Positions 28,148 through 35,867 of a stretch of DNA of 64,000 nt are shown one piece after another. Below the pieces are notes generated by a model. It had not been told where the DNA came from and searched no databases. It worked only from the letters and a program-made list of their open reading frames with translations. The stretch's first letter is position 1; each line of letters starts with the position of its first letter. The stretch comes from an uncultured Clostridia bacterium (GTDB taxonomy: Bacteria > Bacillota > Clostridia > Christensenellales > Borkfalkiaceae): positions 58,582 through 122,581 of the forward strand of contig CALVRO010000002.1 in NCBI GenBank assembly GCA_944358655.1, read 5' to 3'. The position numbers and the translations under genes were made by a program.

Positions 28148-28596
28148 GCGAATACATACTTGCCGCCGCGGGTGCCATCTTTTTAAGCGTTGTCGTCGGC
28201 CTGATAATCCCCGAGGGCAGACTCAAAAAGGCCGTCAGTTTTGTGGTGAGGATAGCCTGCATCTGCCTGCTCGTGTCGCCCGTTCTGACGATATTCGATG
28301 TCGACATAAAGAGCGACGGCGGGCAGGGCGCCGACTACGAATATATCTCTGAGATGTACTCGCTTACGCAGAGCAGAGAGCTCGAAGGCATGCTCGAAGA
28401 GCGCTTCGGCTGCGACATGGCGGCCGATGTGGAGATAGTCTACGAGGACGGCGCGTTCAGGGAAAAGGGTGTGAAAATCGTGACCGATAAAGTCGAAGAA
28501 GCACTAATCGACGATATCGTATCATATTTGAAGGAGCTCGGGTATATAAATATAAACGTAAATGAAAAAGCTTATCGAGGTGCTCAAGGCCAATAA
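28144..28596 (+). CDS. spoIIIAF: Stage III sporulation protein AF
   Basis: 150 residues: two N-terminal membrane helices (AAGAIFLSVVVGLIIPEGRL and VVRIACICLLVSPVL) and a soluble domain with a ring-building-motif-like ending (VSYLKELGYININV). It overlaps spoIIIAE by 4 nt (ATGA) and spoIIIAG by 35 nt. Confidence 0.9.
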   Translation: MSEYILAAAGAIFLSVVVGLIIPEGRLKKAVSFVVRIACICLLVSPVLTIFDVDIKSDGGQGADYEYISEMYSLTQSRELEGMLEERFGCDMAADVEIVYEDGAFREKGVKIVTDKVEEALIDDIVSYLKELGYININVNEKAYRGAQGQ

Positions 28597-28906
28597 AAAT
28601 ATACTCGTCATAGCCGCCATAGTGCTCGCGCTTGTCATTCTCGTGGTCGTGTTCAACGGCGGCGGTGACGGGGAGGACGGCGCGGCCGTCAGCGACGACG
28701 AACAGCGGCTGCAGACCATTCTTTCGCACATGGAGGGCGTGGGGGAGAGCCGGGTTATGATAAGCCGGGGCGAGGACGGCATAGACGGCGTAGTCATAGT
28801 GTGCGACGGCGCCGAAAACATAATGACGCGCAGCGACATATTGAACGCCGTTTCCACGGCGCTGAATATCGATAAAAATATCATAGCAATTTACGCTATG
28901 CAATAA
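28562..28906 (+). CDS. spoIIIAG: Stage III sporulation protein AG
   Basis: 114 residues, clearly shorter than the 170-230 typical of SpoIIIAG. One membrane helix (about 14-31) is followed by a short acidic spacer (GGDGEDGAAVSDDEQR) and the ring-building domain (LSHMEGVGESRVMISRGEDG). The shortening is in the spacer; the helix and the ring domain are intact. In Bacillus this protein forms the large ring of the channel. Confidence 0.9.
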   Translation: MKKLIEVLKANKNILVIAAIVLALVILVVVFNGGGDGEDGAAVSDDEQRLQTILSHMEGVGESRVMISRGEDGIDGVVIVCDGAENIMTRSDILNAVSTALNIDKNIIAIYAMQ

Positions 28907-28919
28907 AAGGAGAAGTTTT

Positions 28920-29405
28920 ATGACCAAAAAGAAAAAGATCATCATCATGTCATCGCTGGTGTTCCTGCTTGCGGTGACGGCAGTGCTCAACGTGCTGCTT
29001 GTGACCAACAATGCCTCGGCGGACGACGGCGCCGTTACCACGGCCAACTACTTTACCACCTATCGCGCCGAACGCACCTCTACGCGCAGCGAAGAACTTC
29101 TGCAGCTCGACAGCGTTATAGAGCTGTACGAGGAGGGCAGCGAGAGGTACGAACAGGCCGTAGACTTAAAGCTTCAGATAGTCGAGATAATGGAGGATGA
29201 GCTCGTGCTCGAAACCATGATAAAGTCGCTCGGCTTCTCCGACGCCGTCGTGTCGATAGGCATGGACTCGGACAACGTAAACGTGTTCATAAACTCCGAC
29301 GAGCTGTCCACCGATACGGCGCTGTCCATATATAACGCCCTGAGGAACGAGGCGGGGGTTGCGCCCACAAACATAATTATTATGCCCGTTTATTCACAAA
29401 TTTGA
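28920..29405 (+). CDS. spoIIIAH: Stage III sporulation protein AH
   Basis: 161 residues: N-terminal membrane helix (IIIMSSLVFLLAVTAVLNVL) and an extracytoplasmic YscJ/FliF-like domain that in Bacillus binds forespore SpoIIQ. Landmarks are YFTTYRAERTSTRSEEL and the end ALRNEAGVAPTNIIIMPVYS. AAAGGAGAAG precedes the ATG. Last gene of the operon. Confidence 0.92.
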   Translation: MTKKKKIIIMSSLVFLLAVTAVLNVLLVTNNASADDGAVTTANYFTTYRAERTSTRSEELLQLDSVIELYEEGSERYEQAVDLKLQIVEIMEDELVLETMIKSLGFSDAVVSIGMDSDNVNVFINSDELSTDTALSIYNALRNEAGVAPTNIIIMPVYSQI

Positions 29406-29426
29406 AAACAAATTTGAAAATAAGTG

Positions 29427-29455
29427 TTGCAAAATGTATAAAGCTGTGCTATAAT
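29427..29455 (+). promoter_or_regulatory. Promoter of yqhY
   Basis: TTGCAA (29427-29432), 17-bp spacer, TATAAT (29450-29455), 33 nt before the ATG. It makes yqhY independent of the sporulation operon. Confidence 0.75.
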
Positions 29456-29488
29456 ATAGAAAAGCGGTAAAGCTTTCAGGAGAAATTT

Positions 29489-29818
29489 ATGGCACATATC
29501 AGACCCGACAACGCCCAGAAGGGTAAAATTTCTTACAACGCGGGGATAGTCAGCGGCATTGTTTCGCTCGCCGTTTCCGAGGTCGACGGAGTCAGCCTGC
29601 TCAACACCAAGAGCAAGGGCATAAAGCTCATGTTTGAAAAACAGGGCATTGTCGCCGATATCAGCGTCGTCGTCGACTACGGCTACAACGTGCCCTCGCT
29701 GGCCTTCCGCATCCAGCAGTCGATAAAACACAACGTTGAGTCGATGACCAAATACAAGGTCGACAAAGTCGACGTCCACATTCAGGACGTCAACTTCCCC
29801 GAAAACGCCATAATTTAA
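29489..29818 (+). CDS. Asp23/Gls24 family protein (YqhY)
   Basis: 109 residues, a single Asp23 domain: KGKISYNAGIVSGIVSLAVS, then DISVVVDYGYNVPSLAFRIQ. In Bacillus yqhY lies after accBC and is linked to control of acetyl-CoA carboxylase; here accB and accC are absent from the locus. CAGGAGAAA precedes the ATG. It is followed by its own terminator. Confidence 0.9.
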   Translation: MAHIRPDNAQKGKISYNAGIVSGIVSLAVSEVDGVSLLNTKSKGIKLMFEKQGIVADISVVVDYGYNVPSLAFRIQQSIKHNVESMTKYKVDKVDVHIQDVNFPENAII

Positions 29819-29831
29819 AATAATTTATCCC

Positions 29832-29863
29832 GTATTCCCTTAAATTATTTTAAGGGAATACTT
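29832..29863 (+). terminator. Terminator of yqhY
   Basis: 11-bp stem GTATTCCCTTA (29832-29842) with 29851-29861, 8-nt loop, short T run. Confidence 0.7.
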
Positions 29864-29911
29864 TGCGTTTGCCATAATTTATTTGTTTTTGCGATAATTC
29901 AGAGGACTACA

Positions 29912-30313
29912 ATGAGGACGATAGCAAGAGAGACGGTATTCAAAATAATATTTTCAACGCAGTTCGGCGGCGAGGCCGACAGGGGCGTGCGCACGGCGCT
30001 GTACAGGGCCAATAAACTTACCGACGAGGACGTGGCTTACTGCGAGAGGGTGCTTGCCGTCATTTCGGAGCACTCGGAACAATTCGGCTGTCTTTTGGAC
30101 GAGCACTCGGCCTCCTTCCCCGAAAAGCGCATTTTTCCTGCGGATAAGAGCATAATGTTTGTCGCCCTCGCCGAGATACTCTATATGGACGACATTCCCG
30201 ACAAGGTTTCTTTAAACGAGGCGGCCAATATCGCCTCGAAATACTCTTCCGAAAAGAGCGCCTCCTTCATAACGGGCGTGCTTTCGGCGATCTGCGGAGG
30301 CAAAAATGTATAA
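29912..30313 (+). CDS. nusB: Transcription antitermination factor NusB
   Basis: 133 residues, all-helical, working with NusE on rRNA boxA. Typical segments are ARETVFKIIFSTQFGG at the N-terminus and LAEILYMDDIPDKVSLNEAANIASKYSSEKSASFI. AGAGGA precedes the ATG. It overlaps folD by 8 nt. Confidence 0.94.
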   Translation: MRTIARETVFKIIFSTQFGGEADRGVRTALYRANKLTDEDVAYCERVLAVISEHSEQFGCLLDEHSASFPEKRIFPADKSIMFVALAEILYMDDIPDKVSLNEAANIASKYSSEKSASFITGVLSAICGGKNV

Positions 30314-31160
30314 ACTCATCGACGGAAAGGCCCATTCGGCCGCCCTTCGCGGCGACATTGCCGAGGGCGCGGCCCTCTTTTTAAAGCAACATTCAAGGCA
30401 GGTGGGGCTCGCCGTGGTGCTGATCGGCGACGATCCCGCCTCGCAAGTTTATGTGCGCAACAAGATAAAGGGCTGCGAACAGACGGGCATTAAATCGTTC
30501 GCCTATTATCTGCCCGCCGATTGCACGCAGGCGCAGGCGGAGGAGCTGGTGCGCTCTCTGGCCTCCGACGACGGCGTCGACGGCATACTCGTGCAGCTGC
30601 CCCTTCCCAAGGGGCTGGACGCCGCAAAGCTGCTTTCGCTCATTCCCGTCGAAAAGGATGTCGACGGCTTTTCGCAGGAAAATATAGGGAGGCTGTGCAT
30701 GAACGAGCCCTGCCTTGCGGCTTGCACGCCCAACGGTGTAATGCGAATGCTCGAGCGCGAGGGCATAGAGGTGCGCGGCAGGCGCGCCGTAGTCGTCGGC
30801 CGCTCCAATATCGTCGGCAAGCCCATGGCCATGCTTCTGCTCAACGCCGACGCCACCGTGACGGTCTGCCACAGCAAGACGCAAAATCTTAAAAAGATCT
30901 GCTCGGAGGCCGACATACTCGTGGCGGCCATAGGCAGGCCCAAATTCATATCGGCCGACATGGTAAAGGAGGGAGCCGTAGTTATCGACGTGGGCATGGA
31001 CCGCGACGAAAACGGCAAACTCTGCGGCGACGTCGACTTCGATAACGTAAAGGACAAGTGCTCGTACATAACTCCCGTTCCGGGAGGCGTCGGGCCAATG
31101 ACCATAACCATGCTGCTCTACAATACTCTTACGGCCGCCGAGAGGAGGGCTGTCAAATGA
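30306..31160 (+). CDS. folD: Methylenetetrahydrofolate dehydrogenase/cyclohydrolase FolD
   Basis: Interconverts methylene- and formyl-THF, 284 residues. Landmarks: DDPASQVYVRNKIKGCEQTG with the catalytic Lys, DGILVQLPLPKGLD, GRSNIVGKPMAMLLL and PVPGGVGPMTITML. It starts inside nusB. In Bacillus xseA and xseB follow; here ispA follows directly (TGA/ATG overlap), so the exonuclease VII genes are missing from this locus. Confidence 0.96.
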   Translation: MYKLIDGKAHSAALRGDIAEGAALFLKQHSRQVGLAVVLIGDDPASQVYVRNKIKGCEQTGIKSFAYYLPADCTQAQAEELVRSLASDDGVDGILVQLPLPKGLDAAKLLSLIPVEKDVDGFSQENIGRLCMNEPCLAACTPNGVMRMLEREGIEVRGRRAVVVGRSNIVGKPMAMLLLNADATVTVCHSKTQNLKKICSEADILVAAIGRPKFISADMVKEGAVVIDVGMDRDENGKLCGDVDFDNVKDKCSYITPVPGGVGPMTITMLLYNTLTAAERRAVK

Positions 31161-32038
31161 GCGCGACGTTCGACTCGCAATATAAAAAATACCTTGCGGT
31201 CTTTGAAGAGAGGCTGGAAAAATTCTGCGCTTCCCTCGACTGCAAGCCCGATATTTTAAAGGACAGCCTCGTCTACAGCCTCAAGCTGGGCGGTAAGAGG
31301 GTGAGGCCCGTTCTGATGCTCGCCGTCGCCGACATGATAGGCACGGGCGTTGAAAAGGTGCTCAACTTTGCGCTCGCGCTCGAGCTCATTCACACATATT
31401 CGCTCATACACGACGACCTGCCCGACATGGACAACGACGACTACCGCCGCGGCAAACCTTCCAACCACAAGGTGTTCGGGGCGGGCAATGCCATACTTGC
31501 GGGCGACGGACTGCTCAACACCGCCTATTCCATACTCTTCGAAGAGTGCTTTTCGGGCAGCGAGTACATCTCTGCGGCGAAGTGCATATGCGATTACGCG
31601 GGTATCTACGGCATGATAGCGGGGCAGTCGGCCGACCTCAAACACGAAAAGGACGCCGTTCCCGACGAGAACGTGCTCGAATTCATCTATGAAAAAAAGA
31701 CGGCCCGCCTCATCACCGCGGCGACCGTCGTGCCCTCCATACTCAACGGAGGCAAATATTATCCCGAACTCAAGGCGCTGGGCAAAAAACTCGGCTATCT
31801 CTTTCAGCTCACCGACGACATTCTCGACGTCGAGGGCAACTTTGAAAAGCTTGGGAAGAGCCTCGGCAAGGACAAAAAAGAGGGCAAGCTGACGGGCGTC
31901 AGCGTGTACGGCCTCGACAACTGCAAACTGCGCGTCGACATTATCGGCGACGACTGCATAAGGATAATAGACGGGATAGGCGGCGACGGGGCCTTTTTGT
32001 ACGACTTCGTCAACTTTATCAAGACAAGAATGGGTTGA
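31157..32038 (+). CDS. ispA: Short-chain polyprenyl diphosphate synthase (farnesyl type)
   Basis: Condenses IPP with allylic diphosphates, 293 residues. The first Asp-rich motif is DDLPDMDNDDYRRGKP and the second DDILD. GGKRVRPVLML is the conserved N-terminal loop. The product length is inferred from family and context. The ATG at 31157 overlaps the folD stop; the longer open frame lies inside folD. It sits directly before dxs. Confidence 0.93.
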   Translation: MSATFDSQYKKYLAVFEERLEKFCASLDCKPDILKDSLVYSLKLGGKRVRPVLMLAVADMIGTGVEKVLNFALALELIHTYSLIHDDLPDMDNDDYRRGKPSNHKVFGAGNAILAGDGLLNTAYSILFEECFSGSEYISAAKCICDYAGIYGMIAGQSADLKHEKDAVPDENVLEFIYEKKTARLITAATVVPSILNGGKYYPELKALGKKLGYLFQLTDDILDVEGNFEKLGKSLGKDKKEGKLTGVSVYGLDNCKLRVDIIGDDCIRIIDGIGGDGAFLYDFVNFIKTRMG

Positions 32039-32040
32039 AA

Positions 32041-33768
32041 ATGATAGATCTCAACGGGCAGATACCCGACCTCAAGGGCATGTCGGCAGAGGAGCTCGGC
32101 GACCTCTGCGATACCCTCCGCAGCAAAATCGTAGACACGGTTATGAGAAACGGCGGCCATCTCTCCTCCAATCTCGGAATGGTCGAGCTGACCGTCGCGC
32201 TTCACTATGTCTTTGATTTTCCCAAGGACAAGCTGATATTCGACGTCGGACACCAATGCTATACCCATAAGCTGCTGACGGGCAGGGCGGACAGATTTTC
32301 CACTCTGCGCAAGCTGGGCGGCATTTCGGGCTTTCCGAAGAGGGAAGAGAGCGTGTACGACTGCTACAACACGGGGCACGCCGGCACTTCGATATCGGCC
32401 GCGCTGGGCATAGCCAAGGCGCGCGACATAAAGGGGGAGGACTTTTCGGTCATCGCCGTCATAGGCGACGGCTCCTTCAACAACGGGCTCGTGTACGAGG
32501 CCTTCAACAGCGTAAGCCAGATAAATTCCAACATACTCATCATAATAAACGACAACCACATGTCGATATCGCCCACCGTCGGCTCCATGCACGAATATTT
32601 AGAGGAGCTGAGCGCCGAGAGCGAACAGCGCGCCAAGAGAAAGAGGCACGAGACCATTTTCGAGCGCTTCGGCCTGAGCTACGACGGCGTTTACGACGGA
32701 AACGACCTCGGCTGTATGATACAAAAGCTTACGGCCATAAAGGCCGAGCTCAAAAAAAGGCCGATAATTCTTCACGTTGTGACAAAGAAGGGCAAGGGCT
32801 ATCTCTACTGCGAGGAGAACCCGCAGGAGACGCACGGCATATCGGCGGGACAGGCGGTCTCAACGGAGTATTCGGCCGTGCTCGGAAATACTCTGACCCG
32901 TATGGCCGAGGAGGACGGGCGCATAGTCGCCGTCACCGCCGCTATGACGCCCAGCCTCGGACTTTCGCAGTTCTTTGAAAGATACCCCGAGCGCTCCATC
33001 GACGTCGGCATCTGCGAGTCGCACGCCGCCGTGGTGTGCGCGGGGCTGGCCACCGAGGGCATGCGGCCGTACTACGCCGTCTACTCCACATTTCTGCAGC
33101 GCGCCTTCGACGAAGTCGTAGTCGACATCTGCAGCCAGGATCTGCCCGTCACTCTCTGTATTGACCGCGCGGGCATTTCGGGTTCGGACGGCGAGACCCA
33201 TCAGGGGGAGTTCGATCTCTCCTTCCTGTCGCTCATCCCCAACCTTACCATAGCCGTGCCCAAGGACACCGACGAGTTTTGCCGCATGCTCAGGGCCTCG
33301 GCCTCGTTCGGCCACCCGCTGGCCATAAGATATCCCAAGGACGGCTTTGAAACCTTCGGGGGCGGCGATCTGCAATTCGGCAGATGGGAAAAACTGAGGG
33401 AGGGGGGCGACTGCGCCATAATCGCCTGCGGCGAGCGCATGATCAGCCTTGCTCTCGAGGCAGCGAGAAGGGCGGCGGAGAGCGGCATAGAGTGTGCCGT
33501 AGTCAACGCACGCTTTGTCAAGCCGCTCGACAGGGACATGCTCGACAGCCTCGGCCAGAGGTGCGTCGTCACCATGGAGGACAACGCCCTCATCGGCGGG
33601 CTGGGCTCTATGGTCGACGGCTACTATTCGCTCAGCGGAAAGCTGATAAAGAATTTTGCCTACCCCGACGAATTCATCCCCCACGGCAGCGTGGGCGAAC
33701 TCATAAAAAAATACGGCATCTCTGTGGACGCCGTCTGCCGATATATCATAGCAAATGCGCATAGATAG
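32041..33768 (+). CDS. dxs: 1-deoxy-D-xylulose-5-phosphate synthase
   Basis: First step of the MEP isoprenoid pathway, TPP-dependent, 575 residues, somewhat shorter than the usual 620. TPP/metal motif IGDGSFNNGLVYEAFNSV, early DVGHQCYTHKLLTGR, catalytic Glu in CESHAAV and IDRAGISGSDGETHQGEFDL. The shortening is spread over loops; no domain is lost. The ATG at 32041 is used; a TTG at 32035 overlapping the ispA stop is also possible. No strong Shine-Dalgarno. It feeds the same pathway as IspH and IspA in this window. Confidence 0.95.
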   Translation: MIDLNGQIPDLKGMSAEELGDLCDTLRSKIVDTVMRNGGHLSSNLGMVELTVALHYVFDFPKDKLIFDVGHQCYTHKLLTGRADRFSTLRKLGGISGFPKREESVYDCYNTGHAGTSISAALGIAKARDIKGEDFSVIAVIGDGSFNNGLVYEAFNSVSQINSNILIIINDNHMSISPTVGSMHEYLEELSAESEQRAKRKRHETIFERFGLSYDGVYDGNDLGCMIQKLTAIKAELKKRPIILHVVTKKGKGYLYCEENPQETHGISAGQAVSTEYSAVLGNTLTRMAEEDGRIVAVTAAMTPSLGLSQFFERYPERSIDVGICESHAAVVCAGLATEGMRPYYAVYSTFLQRAFDEVVVDICSQDLPVTLCIDRAGISGSDGETHQGEFDLSFLSLIPNLTIAVPKDTDEFCRMLRASASFGHPLAIRYPKDGFETFGGGDLQFGRWEKLREGGDCAIIACGERMISLALEAARRAAESGIECAVVNARFVKPLDRDMLDSLGQRCVVTMEDNALIGGLGSMVDGYYSLSGKLIKNFAYPDEFIPHGSVGELIKKYGISVDAVCRYIIANAHR

Positions 33769-34510
33769 ACAACTTTCCTCCCGCTTCGGCTCGCGCACGA
33801 AGGCGGCGGAGGCGATAGAGAGGGGTCTCGTGCTCGTCAACGGCCATACCGTCAGACCGTCGTTCGAGGTGAGCGATGCCGATATGATAACCTTTGTCGA
33901 GGCCGAAGAGAGCTACGTTTCCAACGGCGGCTACAAGCTCGCCAAGGCTCTAAAGGACTTTGCGCTCGACGTCGGCGGCAAAATTTTTGCCGACGTGGGC
34001 GCGAGTAACGGCGGTTTTACCGACTGTCTTTTAAAAAACGGCGCAGACAAGGTGTATTGTATCGACGTCGGCGAAAACCAGCTCGACGCCTCGCTGCTCG
34101 ATAAAAATATCGTCATCATAGATAACTTCAACGCGCGCGACCTGACTAAGGAGCTCTTCTGCGAGGAACTCGACGGCGCCGTAATAGACGTCAGTTTCAT
34201 TTCGCTCACGCTCGTGCTCGGCCCCGTCGCAGACGTGCTGAGCGACGGAAAATATATAATAGCCCTCATAAAGCCGCAGTTCGAGTGCGGCGGGGGCAGA
34301 GTGGGGAAGAGGGGCGTTGTAAAAGAGCCCCGCGTCCGCCGCGAGGCAATAAAAAAGATATACGGCTTTGCCGTCGGTGTCGGTCTTGCGCCCGAGGCGC
34401 TCACCTGCGCCCCCGTCCGCGAGGGTAAGAACAGGGAGTACCTGATAAAACTTGTAAAGGGCGGCAGGGCCGCCGAGCTAAAAAATCTGTTGTCCGCCGT
34501 CGACGTCTGA
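33755..34510 (+). CDS. TlyA/YqxC family rRNA methyltransferase (S4 + FtsJ domains)
   Basis: 251 residues. The N-terminal S4 RNA-binding domain (MRIDRQLSSRFGSRTKAAEA to about 65) is followed by an FtsJ-like SAM methyltransferase: GGYKLAKALKDF, FADVGASNGGFTDCLL (SAM site), VIDVSFISL and LIKPQFECG. TlyA proteins methylate 16S/23S rRNA 2'-OH groups; some are called haemolysins. It starts 14 nt inside dxs, as in Bacillus (dxs-yqxC). Confidence 0.92.
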   Translation: MRIDRQLSSRFGSRTKAAEAIERGLVLVNGHTVRPSFEVSDADMITFVEAEESYVSNGGYKLAKALKDFALDVGGKIFADVGASNGGFTDCLLKNGADKVYCIDVGENQLDASLLDKNIVIIDNFNARDLTKELFCEELDGAVIDVSFISLTLVLGPVADVLSDGKYIIALIKPQFECGGGRVGKRGVVKEPRVRREAIKKIYGFAVGVGLAPEALTCAPVREGKNREYLIKLVKGGRAAELKNLLSAVDV

Positions 34511-34551
34511 AAATATTTTACAATTTATTTTTAAAATTAACGCCCAAACGC

Positions 34552-34580
34552 TTGCATATTTGCATTGAGTGTGGTATAAT
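34552..34580 (+). promoter_or_regulatory. nadK promoter, leaderless geometry
   Basis: TTGCAT (34552-34557), 17-bp spacer, TATAAT (34575-34580). Only 7 nt (TATTCAA) separate the -10 box from the nadK ATG at 34588, so transcription should begin at or next to the A of ATG. No Shine-Dalgarno. Confidence 0.75.
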
Positions 34581-34587
34581 TATTCAA

Positions 34588-35400
34588 ATGGGAAAGATAG
34601 GGCTTTTTTTTAAAAGAGACTATTGCGGCGAAGGAGAGGGGCACGACGCCATTGTCCGCGCCGTATCCGCCAAGGCGGGGGATTGCAGGGAGGTGTTCGG
34701 CGCCTCCGATCTCGACGGGCTCGAAGTTTTAATGGTGTTCGGCGGGGACGGTACAATTCTTACGCTCGCTTCCGAGTGCGCCCGGCGCGGCATCAAGATC
34801 ATGGGCGTAAATTACGGGCACGTCGGCTTTCTCGCCGAGTTCGAGCCCGAGCGCCTCGACGAGGCTATAGAGCTCATTCTCTCGGGCGACTACCACACCG
34901 AGCAGCGCAGCATGCTGCGCATATTTTATGAGGGCGAGCAGTATTTTGCCCTCAACGACCTTGTAATACAGCGCTGTACTTCGGGCAGCGACTTTACAAA
35001 TACCATAAGCCTGCGTGCCGCGATAGACGGCGCCATCGTCGATAACTACACCGCCGACGGGCTGATAGTCAGCACGCCGACGGGATCCACCGCCTATTCG
35101 CTTGCGGCGGGAGGCTCCGTCCTCACGCCCGATATAGGCGCCTTTATCATGACGCCCATCTGCGCTCACTCGCTTCATTCCCGCCCCGTTGTGTTTGGCG
35201 ACAGGTCTACGCTGACGATCGACCGCCTCGACAGGAGGGGTGCCGTCAACGTAGTCGTCGACGGAAACACCGTTGCCACGGTGTGCGAAATGAGCCGTGT
35301 AAAGGTGATAAAGGCCGACAGAAAGGTCACATTCATCACTTCTTCCGACAATAATTTTTTCAATAAATTATTGATAAAACTAAACATATGGAGCAAATAA
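34588..35400 (+). CDS. nadK: NAD kinase
   Basis: Phosphorylates NAD to NADP, 270 residues. N-terminus MGKIGLFFKRD, catalytic GGDGTILTLAS, NYGHVGFLAEF, STPTGSTAYSLAAGG and VVDGNTVA. The ATG at 34588 fits the family N-terminus. An in-frame TTG at 34552 is actually part of the -35 box and can be excluded. nadK between tlyA and argR is common in clostridia. Confidence 0.95.
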   Translation: MGKIGLFFKRDYCGEGEGHDAIVRAVSAKAGDCREVFGASDLDGLEVLMVFGGDGTILTLASECARRGIKIMGVNYGHVGFLAEFEPERLDEAIELILSGDYHTEQRSMLRIFYEGEQYFALNDLVIQRCTSGSDFTNTISLRAAIDGAIVDNYTADGLIVSTPTGSTAYSLAAGGSVLTPDIGAFIMTPICAHSLHSRPVVFGDRSTLTIDRLDRRGAVNVVVDGNTVATVCEMSRVKVIKADRKVTFITSSDNNFFNKLLIKLNIWSK

Positions 35401-35402
35401 TT

Positions 35403-35855
35403 ATGCACAGGAACGCCAGACAAGCAGCCATTCTCGACATTATTTCCAAAATGGATGTCGAAACACAGGAGGAGTTGTGCGCCGAGCTCTCCAAGCTCAA
35501 CTTCAATGTAACGCAGGCTACAATCTCCCGCGATATCAAGGATCTGCACCTCTATAAGGTGGCCGGCACTACTAAGAAGTATAAGTACGCGTATATCGAA
35601 AACGACGGCGACGCCGTGACCAATAAAATGCGCAATCTCTTCCGCGAGTGCGTTCAGAACATAAATTACGCAAACAACATTATAGTCATCAAAACTCTGC
35701 GCGGCAACGGTTCCACCGCAGGTACGTTTGTCGATTCCCTTCAGTACCTTGAGATAATAGGCACGGTTGCGGGCGACGACACCGTTCTCATCGTAGTGGA
35801 CAGCAACGAGGACGCCGCCGAAGTTGCAGACAGGCTCAAGGAATACATTAAATAA
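35403..35855 (+). CDS. argR: Arginine repressor ArgR
   Basis: 150 residues. N-terminal winged helix (HRNARQAAILDIISKMDV, VTQATISRDIKDLHLYK) and C-terminal hexamer/arginine-binding domain (GNGSTAGTFVDSLQ, AGDDTVLIVVDS). I chose ATG 35403 because GGAG lies 9 nt upstream and this is the family start; ATG 35388 would overlap nadK. No arginine genes are in the window; the position before recN is the conserved ahrC-recN arrangement. Confidence 0.94.
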   Translation: MHRNARQAAILDIISKMDVETQEELCAELSKLNFNVTQATISRDIKDLHLYKVAGTTKKYKYAYIENDGDAVTNKMRNLFRECVQNINYANNIIVIKTLRGNGSTAGTFVDSLQYLEIIGTVAGDDTVLIVVDSNEDAAEVADRLKEYIK

Positions 35856-35867
35856 TTTGCCCTTTTT

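Noticed and set aside
34968-34984. Further copy of the dispersed element (GCTGTACTT) inside nadK
   Set aside because: Only a 9-base match; expected by chance.
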